The translations under genes and the position numbers were made by a program. The notes under the pieces are model-generated. The model saw only the letters and a program-made list of their open reading frames with translations, did not search any database and was not told where the DNA came from. Positions 10,774-22,911 of a stretch of DNA of 64,000 nt are shown one piece after another. Position 1 is the first letter of the stretch. The number at the start of each line of letters is the position of its first letter. This stretch comes from Panopea generosa (taxonomy: Eukaryota > Mollusca > Bivalvia > Adapedonta > Hiatellidae): assembly GCA_029582155.1 (NCBI GenBank), contig CM055898.1, positions 28,206,745 to 28,270,744 on the forward strand, given 5' to 3'.

Positions 10774-11159
10774 TTAGTATTCCAACCAACAATCGTAAAA
10801 CTCGACAGTGTCAATAATTGTATACAAATACATATTTATTTCTTAAAATATTGTTTATTACAGTTGCCCATGTATAATTTTCAAATATGTATTTCAACCA
10901 ACAGGTGCGTGCACAGATATTTTCTGCAATACACAATTATGTATTTCGTGGAAACCAGTGTAATATTACTCAATATTTTTCACGTCCCGCGATGAATCAT
11001 TGTCAATTTTATTAGTTGTTAATTTAAGATAATTTAATAACTATTTGGTTAATTAAGGTATTGAATCAAAATATAAGTATTATTATATGTGCATAACACA
11101 TAAAGAAATTCTAAATTAGCAGATTTTATTTGTAATTTGCGAATACACTCCCTTTAAGG

Positions 11160-12120
11160 ACATTTTTGTTCAATATTAGGTTTGATCTGTGTTGTTGTCT
11201 AATTTGAAGACAGAATGTTTTATTGGCACATGGCGACTTTGTCTTGCAAATACTACCGTAACTTCTCTTATAGAACATAACAGTTTATCTTGTTTTTGGC
11301 ATATTTTTTTTGATATTGTCTATGTGTTGAGTTGTTTAATAAACGTTATTGGTTATGAAGTTAAGTAAACTGCTGTCAAACTTGATTCAAAATATCGCAA
11401 AATATCCAAAAGATAATACGTTAGTAGCCGAAATATATTTGAATATATAATAGCAGTCATTAAACTCCCTAGCAATATATGTAAAAAATCGTTTAAAACA
11501 CATAGCAACACTCGATAAAGTCTAACAAGATACTTTAAATTGACATTTTACCAAATTTATCTAGACTTTCTCTAAGGAAAAACGCCCTGTATCATTTATG
11601 TAAGAGTATTGTTTCGTCTATTTCCTTAATGTGTCACGGACTACAGATTATATTCTATGTGTTGATAAAAGTAAAGTTAATCTAATGCGATGCATTCAAG
11701 TAATTTGAGAAATGTAACTTAATACGACAGTGTCTGGTCAGAATGACATGTTGTGCTTGAGAAGAGGCAATGTTCTAGCAACTAAAGACATTCCACAAAC
11801 ATTCACCATGTGTTATGTTAGTTGTACTCAACTCCTAATGCTTTATTGTAACGAAATTATATATGTTGTTATTGATTCAATTAACAATGATAATGTCATG
11901 TTTTACATTTTATAATTAAATACATTTTTAACAGCTTTGATGACTTTGATGATGGATTATCTATAATTCAGTTTAGCAGTAGGTATATACTGGCGTGTTA
12001 GTTAAACTGATAGCTGTATTGGCAACATGTTTAAATGCAGAATTGATATTACCTGGTTTAATGTGCAATGTCAACAATTATTTAGGTGTTATGCCAATCC
12101 ATCTTTGCAACCTCGCTTAA
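11160..12120. other. AT-rich sequence, nothing recognised
   Basis: Only short open frames. No exon or repeat signal was recognised. Confidence 0.4.
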
Positions 12121-12126
12121 CAAATA

Positions 12127-12257
12127 GGTATACCTCATTCTTTACTTGAAACACTATTTAAGAAATATCACATCTATCTGAGACACAAGCAAAGTAGGTT
12201 AGGTCATCCTTGTACTTTGCTTGAAACACTATTGAAGATATATCACACCTATTTTTT
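12127..12257. repeat. Imperfect 77 bp tandem duplication
   Basis: ACTTGAAACACTATTTAAGA and GCTTGAAACACTATTGAAGA, each followed by a TATCACA-CTAT stretch, are spaced about 77 bp apart. The two units have diverged by several substitutions. Confidence 0.7.
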
Positions 12258-12849
12258 GCACGGGTAAAGCGCATTTATCACCAGAAGGTCTCTAATAGAG
12301 TGAAGCTTGGCTATAAGTAACGCAGGTAAGATAATGTCGATCTTTATAAATCATTATTGATTGATTTCAATGACTATCACTATATGTCTCATTCGTTGAC
12401 ATGTTTGATATCATTGTATGGTCGAACTGAGGGATCAGGCAATATTTAAAACTATTATGTCATTCAATTAGGTTAAATTATCAATACGTTTGAATGGACT
12501 TTAAGTTTTACTATTATTTGCCTGTAAAGTTTTCATATTGATTGGGACACCTCTTGATTAGTTTAACGTCATGCGGCCATTGCATACTCCATAGCATCTA
12601 ACCAACCGTTTGATAAGCATGGCTTCTATGATTTATTATAAACCGAACATTGATTGAGGCGTGTTTAAACATTTTTATATAATCGATGATATGCCCATTA
12701 TTTATAGTTTACATTAATATGATCTAATTTAAAGCATGTAATGTGTGAAGTGTTTCTCTATTAAGTCATTCGAGAGCTGTTGCAACTATATATTTTCAAC
12801 TCTTATTCTAAATATTAAGACTGAGTGATTTATTGAACATTTAGAGTCA

Positions 12850-13112
12850 TTTTGATGCCGTTGAGGGCTAACAGACGGTCAATTAACCTAACCACTATTT
12901 CCTGGGATCCTGAAAGGTTAACCAGAACTCGAGCACACCCCATCTCTACAAGTAACTGACTTCCCACTTGAATCAGCAGTGAGAGACGAATGATAATGAG
13001 ACACAATGTCGTTTATCATTCATCATGGAGAGTGTTGCCACGGGGGTATTCGAACTAACAACTCCTGGATTGATAGTCAGACGTGTAACCGACAGAGCTA
13101 ATCGGGCATGGC
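12850..13112 (-). mobile_element. tRNA-derived SINE, family S (copy S2)
   Basis: Read on the minus strand from 13112 it begins GCCATGCCCGATTAGCTCTG, a tRNA-like A box. It continues through a TGACTATCAATC anticodon-region stretch to a clear B box (TAGTTCGAATACCCCC). The body, with TCTCATTATCATTCGTCTC and CTGATTCAAGTGGGAAG, matches 14420-14640. The 3' boundary near 12850 is approximate and no clean target duplication was identified. Confidence 0.75.
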
Positions 13113-13119
13113 AAATATT

Positions 13120-14415
13120 AAGATAATGCCATTTTCGTCACAAGAACATCGGACTGACACAGATAGAATCTGGACATATGTGTGTGAGTTATAAATTACT
13201 GCATATAATACAGGTTTTATTTCTGGTTTTCTTGCAGTTATACATCTAGATCCATTTCTTTCGCAGATGATAAACAATAATTGTTACTGCAGTTTGCATG
13301 CTAATGCACGGAATTTAAAGACATTATCAATCTTATTTCTGACTGGCACGAAGATTGCCTTTTAAAATCAAGAAGTGTGCAGCTCCTAAGATGATGATGT
13401 ATGAATATGTATATAATAATAACATACTGATGCTTTGAAGGAACTTTTATGGGTACAAAATCACTTATGACTATTTTGTAATCAGGATTGATATAACGGT
13501 ATGATTTTATCGCCATATATTGTCTATTTGATGCTTAAATAATCTTTCAAAGACAGCATCAAGTAATGGTTTTCCTCCTACCCATGAAACAGATACAAGA
13601 GTGTTCACAAAAGATCTGAGCTTACTTTGAAATCGAGCAAAATCAAATTAGTAAAATTAAAGATATATCTGATAACGTTACAAAACAACACGAAACGCTG
13701 ATCGCTAAACTTTTTTCTAGTTTTCTTTCTTTAAAACTTTATTAATCTATATAATAAATCTTCACTTTACTAAACGTTATGTAGGATCTCATATTCACAT
13801 ATGCTAAAAGAGAGGGTATATTAAACTTCAGCTCTGTCATTTTCATTTTCAAACAGAATACTACATTATGCCGATACTAGGGGACGTGCGGGGTATTGAA
13901 TACATCAATATTTCTAATGAACAGATTCAGTAAAACAGAGTCCGCTATTTGGCTTTTATTGATAGTGTTCTGTGTTAAAAGGGGACCTTTTATCAGATGT
14001 ATTATTTATACATGAAGGTTCACAAGATATACATGCACAGATAAAAAAGAAAATCATACATATTTTGGTTATTATCTCACCAACAACTTGTTGTCTTTTT
14101 ATGCACCCATATATTTGTTTAAATTAAATAATATTTGTAAACAATTGAAACTTTTGTTTGTCTATTTCTTGTGAAGCTTACATTTTTATTACGAGCTCAA
14201 AGACGGGTAGATTGCTGGTGAGGTAATATGTACAATACATATTTTTTTTATTTTGATATTGTCTAAAGATACGTTAACACAGATTTGTCACATATTATCC
14301 ATTGAAAACAAATAACAAAAATACTATAGAAGTCGTCTTTAACAACACATTTCTCTACCTAAATAGCTCAAGAAAGAAAACTGTTCGAAATATGTTGTTT
14401 TTACATCTCCCTTGT
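13120..14415. other. AT-rich sequence, nothing recognised
   Basis: No exon, repeat family or RNA gene was recognised. Confidence 0.4.
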
Positions 14416-14419
14416 ACTA

Positions 14420-14640
14420 TGAGGCCGGGCCCGGTTGGTTTAGCGACTAGCGGATCTGATGATCAATGCAGGGGGTTAAGGTTTATGTGATTGATACATG
14501 ATATTGCGTCTCACTGTCATTCGTGTCTCATCGCTGATTTAAGTGGAGAAGTTATAAGTAACTTGTTGAGGTAGGTGTGCACGAGTAATGGTTAATTTTT
14601 TTCAGGAACCCAGGAAAGAGTGGTTAGGTTAACTGATCCT
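14420..14640 (+). mobile_element. tRNA-derived SINE, family S (copy S3)
   Basis: Opposite orientation to S2. The head (GGGCCCGGTTGGTTTAGCGA...) is more eroded and its B box nearly unrecognisable. The body (TCTCACTGTCATTCGTGTCTC, GATTTAAGTGGAGAAG, AACCCAGGAAAGAGTGG) aligns with S2 throughout. Confidence 0.7.
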
Positions 14641-14644
14641 ATAC

Positions 14645-15640
14645 CTTAACTTGAACGGAACCTTAAACTTTTTATTTATATTTGTTGTTTTGTGAAATTA
14701 CAACATCTTGTACGATGGCACCATTACACAAACTTTACTGCTTTTCTTGAAATTACTTAAAATTTAACACAGATGACATTACACAGGGACTTTCTTGTGG
14801 AGAAGAAAACGGTTATAAAAACAAAGTATTAAAATATTGAAGTTAGATTATTTGATACCTGAATTATTAAAACCTTAAACAAACTAACGCTACCTAATGT
14901 CTGAGCTATTGCTAAGTTAATATGAAACAACTACCATAATTGAACCATTTATAAACAACATAACACCAGAACAGCTTTTGAATACACCAATTATAAATCC
15001 TAAAAAAAAGCATCTTCTATTTATACCTGATATATGAATACAATATAGCATTGCTATGAGCCGCTTTCTGGTGTATTGTTAAATATTACAGAAATATAGA
15101 AAACATAAACTGTCAGGTGGCGGTTTAGCTGTTCAATTCAGTATATATGAAAACGCAATAAAACATAATAGTAAAATTATACTGAGTGCTGCGTTACACA
15201 AAATATAGGTCTAGAAAAATTAATATCTATTTCGGAGATACATACATAAAGAATAAACTTAATATTTCTCGACCTACAACGCGTGAATACGGCTAAGACG
15301 CAATGCTAAGACTATGGCTGTTTCATTTGCTTTTTATTTAATCTCTACAACTTTTCTAAGACATAGAACTCTCATTAACGAAATCGTTTGTGCTTTCTAA
15401 CCATTCGCTGGTTCTCTGGGGACGGCTGTGGACGAAAATATCTTTACTGGAACAGAAGGAATATCATATGTGACCATCGATCTAGTTTGGATGATGTTAT
15501 CAGATATTAAAAGTACACCACATACTGGATATATTTGGGTAATAATAATCTGTCAATCAGGAAACTTTTACAAGTTGAAAAGTGATAAAAGATATAATAA
15601 ATATCGGGAATGAGATCAATAAAAGGGAGTATGTTATAGA
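14645..15640. other. AT-rich sequence upstream of the LINE tail
   Basis: Nothing recognised apart from short composition-driven open frames. Confidence 0.4.
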
Positions 15641-15647
15641 GTTATAT

Positions 15648-15671
15648 GAAGAAGAAGAAGATGAAGAAGAA
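15648..15671. repeat. (GAA)n/(TTC)n tail of the LINE
   Basis: On the minus strand the element ends in (TTC)n directly after AATAAA. Simple-repeat tails instead of poly(A) are a known property of several LINE clades. Confidence 0.75.
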
Positions 15672-15771
15672 TATTTTATTGATTTAAACTTTACATAGTT
15701 TCTCATCAAATTACAATGTTGTAATAACACGTAAATAATTAAACACATAAACACATAACAAGTTGAGCAAA

Positions 15772-15788
15772 ACGCACGCACGCACGGA

Positions 15789-15852
<64 letters not shown>

Positions 15853-15888
15853 TACATACATACATACATACATACATACATACATACA
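15772..15888. repeat. Compound microsatellite (ACGC)n(AC)n(ATAC)n
   Basis: About 117 bases of CGCA, then CA, then CATA repeats inside the presumed LINE 3' UTR. Open frames here (Thr-His or Cys-Val repeats on the two strands) are by-products of the repeat and not genes. Confidence 0.95.
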
Positions 15889-16011
15889 CTCTCGCATCCC
15901 ACGTATTCGCTCTTACTATCGACATTTCAATACTCATATCTATTAGATATTGTATAATATACTCAAATTTTCTTTCACATAAAATAAATTTTTTGAGGAT
16001 GAACACATTTA

Positions 16012-18360
16012 TCAGTTATTTATTATGGAACGTCGTTTTACAACTGCTTCGGATATAAATTTGCTTAATTTAACAATTTCCGATTTATTTGTTGATTGAA
16101 GAAGATTAATAAACTTAAACATATTTGGTCTACGGATATAATGCTTATGGATATATTTGCATCTAATATCATGGTAAATAGGACATAGTAATACGAAATG
16201 AAATTCGTCTTCAACTTCAGCACTGTCGCACATCTGGCAAACCCTATCATGTCGTTCAAGTCTTTCTCTTGAATACCTTCCTGTTTCAATTCTTAAATTG
16301 TGGGAAGATATGCGTAATCTTGTAATACAACTTCGAAACTTTCTGGTGCTTAACATATTTGAATATTGTTCATATTCAAAGTTTGTTTTTAAAAATTTGT
16401 ATAATGTTAAAACTCTATTTGATTCTAGATCTGAACTCCATTTTTGAACAAAACTATCCACAAGTCTTTGCTTAAATAACGTTGTAAAGTGTTTGTGATT
16501 TAAAGACATAGGATTATTCCACGCATACATTAAACCATTTTCGAGTAGAATAGATTTTACACGATACACCCATTTTTTACAACTTTTCTCGCAATACTCT
16601 AACGCAGACATATAGACATTTTTTAGGATAATATTTTCAGTCAATAGTATCTTAAACCAATACTTAATAATTTTGACATATCTATTGATATACAATGGAA
16701 AGCGTCCTAATTCCCAATAAACACCTGCATTACTGATTGAAGATTTAACACCTAAAACTTGTTTACAAAATTTTAAGTGCAGACGCTCAATATCTTTTGA
16801 TTTAGTAAAACCCCATATTTCGCTAGCATAATTAAGTATAGACGTTACAAAAGCGTCAAATAATTGCATGGATGTCTTTGGATTCAACTCATACTTTTTT
16901 ACCTTTGAAGATAAAAGGTTCATGGCCTTGAGCGCTTTGCCGCATGTTGCTTGTTGATTCAGTACAAAGGAGCCTGTATAATTAAAAATAACACCTAGAT
17001 AATTAAAATCGTCGACGACTTCCAAAATTTTACCGTTATAAGACCATTTTTCATTGATACTTACCCTACCTCTTTTACGGAAAACTACTATTTTAGTTTT
17101 CTCTGTATTTACCTCCAATTCCCATTTTTCATAATATTCGTGTAAAGTGTTTAGGTTGTTTTGGAGATCTGCTATACTCGTACCTACTAGGACCATGTCA
17201 TCGGCGAATAATAGCAGTATAAGTGTTATGTCATTAATTGAAATACCACTTCCAATATTGCTTTGTAAATAAATTTCCAAGTCTTCAAGGAAAAGTGCGA
17301 CCATTATAGGGGAGGCTATTTCTCCTTGCTTTAACCCGACCGATATATCGAAAAGATCAGAAAATGTACCGCTATGTTTAATGCACGATTTAACGATAGT
17401 ATACATTGCGCGAATGATTTTAAGCATTTTACCGTTTAATCCTAACTTGTGTAATTTAAGCCATAGCATATTCCTATTTATAGAATCGAACGCCTTGCGG
17501 AGATCAATGAATGCACAGTACAGACGATTTTTATTGTTTAGTATTTTTCTATAATGTTTTGTAAAATAAACACCGCATCAACAGTAGATTTTCCTTTTCT
17601 AAACCCGAATTATGCGTCAGATATGATATCATTACTGTCGCACCAAGATACAATACGCTTATTTAATATGCTGGTAAAACGTTTTCCCATGCTGCTGATA
17701 AGTGTTATCCCTCTGTAATTATTAACATCATGTCTGTCCCCTTTTTTCAATAATGGTACAATATAACCTTTGGTCCATTCCTCAGGGAAGCAGCCCGAGT
17801 CGAATATTGCATTAAATACATCGGTTATATGGCCCGCTAATATATCACATGTAGACAAGAAGTATTCATTTAAAATAAAATCGCCAGAAGCTACCTTATT
17901 TTTGCTTAGAGATCTCATAACTGTCTCCACCTCCGATATAGTTATAGGTTTGTCTAATTCATCATAAACAGGATTGTTATCATCAAAATTGTGATTTTCG
18001 TTAAACAAATCTGCTTCATCACTTTTTGTGGTCTTTATTTCTTGAAATAAGTTGAGAAAATAATTGTGGAAATCGTCTATTTTGATATTTTAATTGCTTG
18101 TTCTGTTTTTCGAGAATAACTTCCAAACATCGCGTGGTTTCGATTTGCGCATGTTTTCCATATCTTTCATTTGTTTAAATTTGTATGCACGTCGTTTTTT
18201 CTTGACAAGACATTTATAATTAGATTTACGGTCGGCCAGTTCTATTCTATTAACGTGTGTTTTATTTCTATTAAAATGGAATAACGCATCTTTATAAAGT
18301 TGCTTAGTAGTTTGACAGTCTTCATCAAACCATTTGATAGTGTCTGAGTATGTAGACACG
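16012..18360 (-). pseudogene. LINE reverse transcriptase and C-terminal region (broken)
   Basis: Reverse transcriptase that would copy the element RNA at the nicked target. From 18360 a basic linker leads into PEEWTKGYIVPLLKKGDR and NNYRGITL (finger/palm entry). An in-frame stop falls just before FGFRKGKSTVDAVF (about 17610), and a frameshift separates this from the motif-A stretch AFIDLRKAFDS (about 17500). The remaining frame (17469-16012, 485 codons) carries GLKQGE, SPIMVALFLEDLE, the catalytic FADD at residues 88-91, and YASEIWG. A C-terminal zinc-binding-like CxxC...H...C lies at residues 411, 414, 424 and 429. It ends with TAA at 16012. The copy is clearly dead. Confidence 0.9.
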
Positions 18361-18559
18361 AATACATTTTTGATATTTAATTGCTTTTTAAATAATGGGC
18401 CCCCTATGTCATTAAGAATACAGGTAAAATCTGAAATTTATGTTGTTTATAATTTTGTTAAAACTTGGTAAAGCGCCAATTATTCTGTTACGAAACAACT
18501 GTCTGTAATCGTCATTCCATTTAACAGATTCATGATCTATCGAATTATTATTAATATTG

Positions 18560-19413
18560 GACATTTTCCCCTTTATAGTAAAACGTAGTGGTGCATGATC
18601 GCTAAATTCTGTAAACTGACCTACTAAAAATTATTTATAACGGTGAAATCCCTTTCCTTTAATAAGATGTAATCTATCACGCTAGATTCGTTTCTGTTAA
18701 CATAGGTTTATGCCCCCACCCCATGATCCGCTCCTAATCTACCATTCGCTATACGTAATGACGTACATTTACAAAGGTCTAGTAATTTAATGCCTTGGAC
18801 GTTACATTGGCTATCTTGTGAGAAGCGTTCTAAAGGAGTATCTGGTATGCAATTACTTGAATCGATTTCATCAATAGCCTTATCGAACAGAATGTGATCT
18901 CTTTTATTGGAAACTCGCGCATTACAATCACCAGCAATAATAACCCGCCCTAAGGATTCATAATGATTTATGTCATTTTGTAATATTTGGAACAGATCTG
19001 CATCGACGTTATTAAAAGCAGGCGAGTCCTCACCCCACATATATACTCCACATAAAAATATATCATCATCATTATCAAAAAACAATTTATCAAGTTTTAA
19101 CCATACCATAGTACATCAAATTGATTTTTAACAATAGAAACACCGTTTTTAACCACATTTTTTATATATATATTACCAGACCACCGCTATTTCGTTTTGC
19201 TCGTTTATGTCTAAATTTCCTGTAAAAGTTGTAACATGAATATTCTGGTAAATCTATTTCACTATCGTTGGCTGTCCAAGATTCTGACAGAATGATAATG
19301 TCATGCTTTAATAAAATATCTGTAAAATCACTGTTTTCTTTTTTACTGTCCGTTAAACCGTTTATGTTCCAACCATATGTGTCTTCTGTTGTTATTTCAC
19401 ATTTTGGTGACAA
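18560..19413 (-). pseudogene. LINE endonuclease domain (broken)
   Basis: This encodes the exonuclease/endonuclease/phosphatase-fold domain that nicks target DNA for target-primed reverse transcription. Visible family motifs in order are WNINGL, ILSESW, SGGLVIYI, GDCNAR (the GDFN-type catalytic block) around 18930, SVIDYIL, and SDHAPLRF near 18590. The frame breaks between about 19162 and 19109, and again near 18706 after ADHGVGA, so the domain is spread over at least three frames. No usable start codon or ORF1 stop precedes it, in line with 5' truncation around 19440. Confidence 0.85.
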
Positions 19414-19680
19414 ATGCTTAGTAAATATATGATATCAAGTATGGATATGTTTTGAGTTTGATCAACTATTTGTTTTTGTAAAAAATATAACATGTTGTTA
19501 GTATATCAAAATAAATAAAAAAAAACATTCAGAAGATGGAAATTCCAATATATAACATTTCTTTAGACACATTGCTATACAGTTTAATACAAATAAAAGA
19601 AATATTCCAAGAGGACAAACTTAAAAGGATCAGAGTCACCACAGCAGCATGGTAAGTGTTACTATTCTGATGAAGGAAAC

Positions 19681-19845
19681 CTAGCTCTCCCGATTGGGTC
19701 CGTAAAATAGCAGTCTTTACGAGCAGGCTGATTGCTCAGTTGCTTCAGGGAAACTTTAAATGGCGTATTATTAAGCATTCAATTGTTATGAATTGTGGGA
19801 CAGGCAACGAATTTCCTGCTGTTTTCATTAGACCTGGTTCCTGTT
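19681..19845 (+). repeat. Dispersed repeat W, copy W1
   Basis: Related to 62618-62800 in direct orientation. Both begin with a CTCTCCCGATTGGGT/TTCTCCCGGTTGGGT string and share ATGAATTGTGGGACAGGCA near the right. It lies about 240 bp beyond the truncated 5' end of the LINE. The element class is unknown. Confidence 0.6.
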
Positions 19846-19849
19846 TCAC

Positions 19850-22040
19850 CAACATATACTCAAATACCTAAAATGTGAGTATAACAAAACAGCTAGGTGG
19901 TCATGATTTTAGACTGGTTCCAATTAAACTGAAAACAGTTCCATTGATATTGATTATATAATATATAAATAACCAATCAAAACTTAGTAAAGTTTGTAAG
20001 TATTTAAGCAAAAATGTTGGTGTAAAAGAAGCCTGATTTGGGAAATATCGGGTTCTGGGACAGACTAGCCTGTTACAGTGATGTGCATGATGAGTACCAT
20101 GCAAATACTGATTGTATTGCTAGTTATAACGTGTCAGTTTTCATAAATACGTTTTTTAGACATACAATCGTGTAGAACACATTCCGGTCGACTGTGATGA
20201 TTTGAATCAATTTTGTCAAGTTCTAATTATTATACTGATGAATTGTATTCATACTAATTTATTTCCTATTTATTCAATATGTGAAATCAAACAATTTAGT
20301 ATTTACTTCTTTTTTTATTCTGTAAGAATGTTTTACGTATTCAGCACAAAATATTGATTCAATTACTTCTATAGGCTGAACATTTTAGTAAATCCAATAA
20401 TCTTATATACTATTATATCTGCATAACAGAAGTTGTAAACATTATTTGGAGATTCATCATTCTGACATATCTATGTCATGTGCTGTTTTATTCCCTTTAA
20501 TCAAGACTAGTTCATCCATGGCATGAATGTAAAACTTATACAACGCTCAACTTTCATCAGATTAAACACACTATCCAGGAATGAACAACGACTTGCTGTA
20601 TACGTTTTACACTTTAATTTCATTTTCTGCTTACTCATTTTAATGTCTTACGATACGAATTGTTATATAATTCTCAAAGGACAATTAACATCGACTACGT
20701 TAGTTACACCGTTTTGTAAATTTATAGCAAATTGTTCGTAAAGGACATTTCAGTTTATAATCAACTTAGTCGTATTATATTCTCTTAAATACAACGATCA
20801 ATAATTAGAAATATGTTTGCCGTTTATGTATGTCACATAACACAATGTTACATTACAGCGTTCACCTCCTTAGAATTGCCAGTAGCCAAACGGCTTGAAC
20901 TAGCTTGAAGGCTGCAAAGAACCCCGCTATTTTGTTAACTTTATATATTAGCATATATGCACAACACAAGTTGTAGACATTTATTCAGTCAAAATCACTA
21001 AATTGTACACCAGGACTCTCATTGACACACTTATTGACTGTCAAAATGTCATTTCGCCAAAGTTTTGTCAGCTGAATTTTGCTGATGACATAAAACATAC
21101 TTTTACATGGCGTGATATGTGTTAAAGGGATTCGCGGTAATGTTAAAATCACATTTTTTAGATCAAATTAATCTTTACACAAACCTATTAATCTCCAAGT
21201 ATAATAATCTAAAACTTATTTATATATTATTAACTAGTGAAATCCTCCTAATTCTGAAAAGATGTGGAAAAATCTTTAAAAAACAACATTTACAAAGGTT
21301 TTTCTCTAAAGAAGCCTTTGATAAAAACAGATGCAAATTAATTATTCGTTTCTATTTTAATCCGATATGTCCACAAATATGCGAAAACTTTTAACAGTGT
21401 GTCCACTTTTCCCTCAAGTTCTATGGTCTGCACATATACGGAGGTATTCCCATTTCACACTGACATCATGCAAATGCATAATTCTCAGAATAGACTTAAA
21501 TACAAAAGTTAAAACAGTGTGACCCTTTAAGCGGTTTTATATGTCAGAATTTGTCTTTATGCCATTTCATTTCTTACGGTTAAACTCAATAGAAAATCAT
21601 TTGAGAATTAATTCTACATTTTTCTACAATTTCTTTTTACTTGCTTATATAGAGAATATGTAACTTATATCTATTTATTTACTAGGAAACAAACATTGTC
21701 GTAACCTTTCTTGAACTAGAATGGTAAAAAACAAAGAAATATGTTCCGTCTCGATCTGGTTATATACGATAACAACAGCCACTGCAATCTACTTTTCGTC
21801 TGTAAATTATTAAACACGCCATAGTCTTAATAGAATAAATCATACAGGGAGTTCTCAGGGAAATTTCTGCATAAAAATAAATTGAAGCAATATTCTATGG
21901 TTATATTAAGTTAGGGTTTTATACTTTTGCATATTAGATTATATTTAAGTAGCGTGTCTTGTACATTAAAAGTGATGGTATAAATATAACGTCATCCAAT
22001 TTCTATGTAAGTGGCACTCTAGTTTCAGACGCATTCTAGT
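19850..22040. other. AT-rich sequence, nothing recognised
   Basis: A 91-codon open frame at 21119-21394 is Lys/Leu/Ile-rich without a recognisable domain. TTAAAGGGA at 21123 and CCCTTTAA near 21513 resemble family V ends, but nothing between them matches that family. Confidence 0.4.
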
Positions 22041-22044
22041 TTCC

Positions 22045-22195
22045 ATGCTATTGCAATGCCTCTTTTGTGCGATAATTTTCTCGTGGAACATACCTGTATT
22101 TGATTCCGTGATATTACAAATGCCTCGTGTGTGCGATAACTTTCCATTGGAACATACAATGTATTTGTTTCTGTGATCTCACAAATGCTACTTTT
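22045..22195. repeat. About 65 bp tandem repeat, 2.3 copies
   Basis: ATGCCTC...TGTGCGATAA...TGGAACATAC recurs with a spacing of 64-65 bp (22056, 22120, partial at 22185). The copies differ by several bases. Confidence 0.75.
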
Positions 22196-22269
22196 TTTCG
22201 ATAAATTTCGATCATTTGTTTTTCTAAAGCTTTAAAACAAACACAAAGGAAAGACAACGTTTCAAAATA

Positions 22270-22713
22270 TTTACGACCATTGGAAACAGGAAATGCTTCC
22301 GTGTTGTAGTCGTATAATGGCGGTTATAAATAATCCTTGTTCCTTCTTATCTAAAAATGCAGTTTCCTTATTTTAGTGCTCATTTTGTATTTGCATTGCA
22401 TTGGAACTTTTTTAAAACATTGCCATGTTTGAATTGTGAAGTTAAAAGTAAATTGATGTTTGAAAATTATGATATGAAAACATGAATTCAGAATCTACTT
22501 TCACTTTGTCAACAGTGTACGCACTGAACATAAAAAAACTCTGTTGGATGATAGATACATGACCCCTAATTTTCTCATCCTATTTTGGTAGTGCAGAGTT
22601 TGACAAATAAAATGAAAGTTTCATTTGAGTCTCTCTATTATAAATGATACTCATACACACTTTTTATCAAATATTGACAAAGAACAAATATCAATAGTAG
22701 GCTTACACCTAAA
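22270..22713 (-). repeat. Repeat X, diverged solitary copy
   Basis: Read from 22713 on the minus strand it follows repeat X from TTTAGGTGTAAG through GTAGTGCAGAG-type landmarks (inverted) to CGGAAGCATTTCCTGTTTCC, ending at CAATGGTCG. It keeps CCGCCATTATACGACTAC and the CGGAAG site. Segment B does not follow, so this is a solo X. Confidence 0.7.
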
Positions 22714-22911
22714 CCAATACGTTTGTTATCATTGGTGAACTGACATATAACAATGTTTAATTTCAACCATCATGTTCCCTATTGATAACAATTTTGGAGT
22801 AACCTTCAACTTATATTGATGTCGTTAGTCCTGATTGTTTTGAACAGTAAAATCAAAATTCACGGAAATTCGCATAACAAAACACTTTAACAGTAATTTA
22901 TGTAAACTTAC

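Larger units (their letters stand above)
9081..11157. mobile_element. 2.1 kb TTAA-bounded unit enclosing X-B-X
   Basis: The left end reads TTAAAGGGAGTATTTTGGCA and the right end, read inverted, TTAAAGGGAGTGTATTCGCA. This gives an 11 bp perfect terminal repeat including TTAA, followed by partial similarity. The termini resemble those of family V. The interior holds two 472 bp direct repeats (X) around segment B. No transposase frame is present, so if this is an element it is non-autonomous or has captured another repeat. The boundary call rests on short repeats only. Confidence 0.45.
15641..19440 (-). mobile_element. Non-LTR (LINE) retrotransposon, APE-type, decayed
   Basis: A minus-strand element of about 3.8 kb. 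In order it shows an apurinic-type endonuclease region (19413-18560), a linker, a reverse transcriptase (about 18000-16800), a C-terminal region with a Cys-Cys-His-Cys knuckle, and a 3' UTR. The UTR contains a compound microsatellite and ends with AATAAA near 15677 followed by a (TTC)n tail. ORF1 and any 5' UTR are missing, so it is 5'-truncated. A stop and frameshifts make it non-functional. Motif style (FADD in the polymerase, C-terminal CCHC, simple-repeat tail) suggests the Jockey/CR1 group in the broad sense; the clade cannot be fixed by eye. Confidence 0.9.

Noticed and set aside
15763..15957. Open frames with Thr-His and Cys-Val runs on both strands
   Set aside because: They are direct products of the (ACGC)n(AC)n(ATAC)n microsatellite and have no independent coding signal.
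21119..21394. 91-codon open frame as a gene
   Set aside because: Lys/Ile/Leu/Asn-rich composition as expected from AT-rich sequence; no motif recognised.
21123..21520. Further TTAAAGGGA-bounded element
   Set aside because: Beyond the first eight bases the two ends do not pair, and the interior matches no other V copy.
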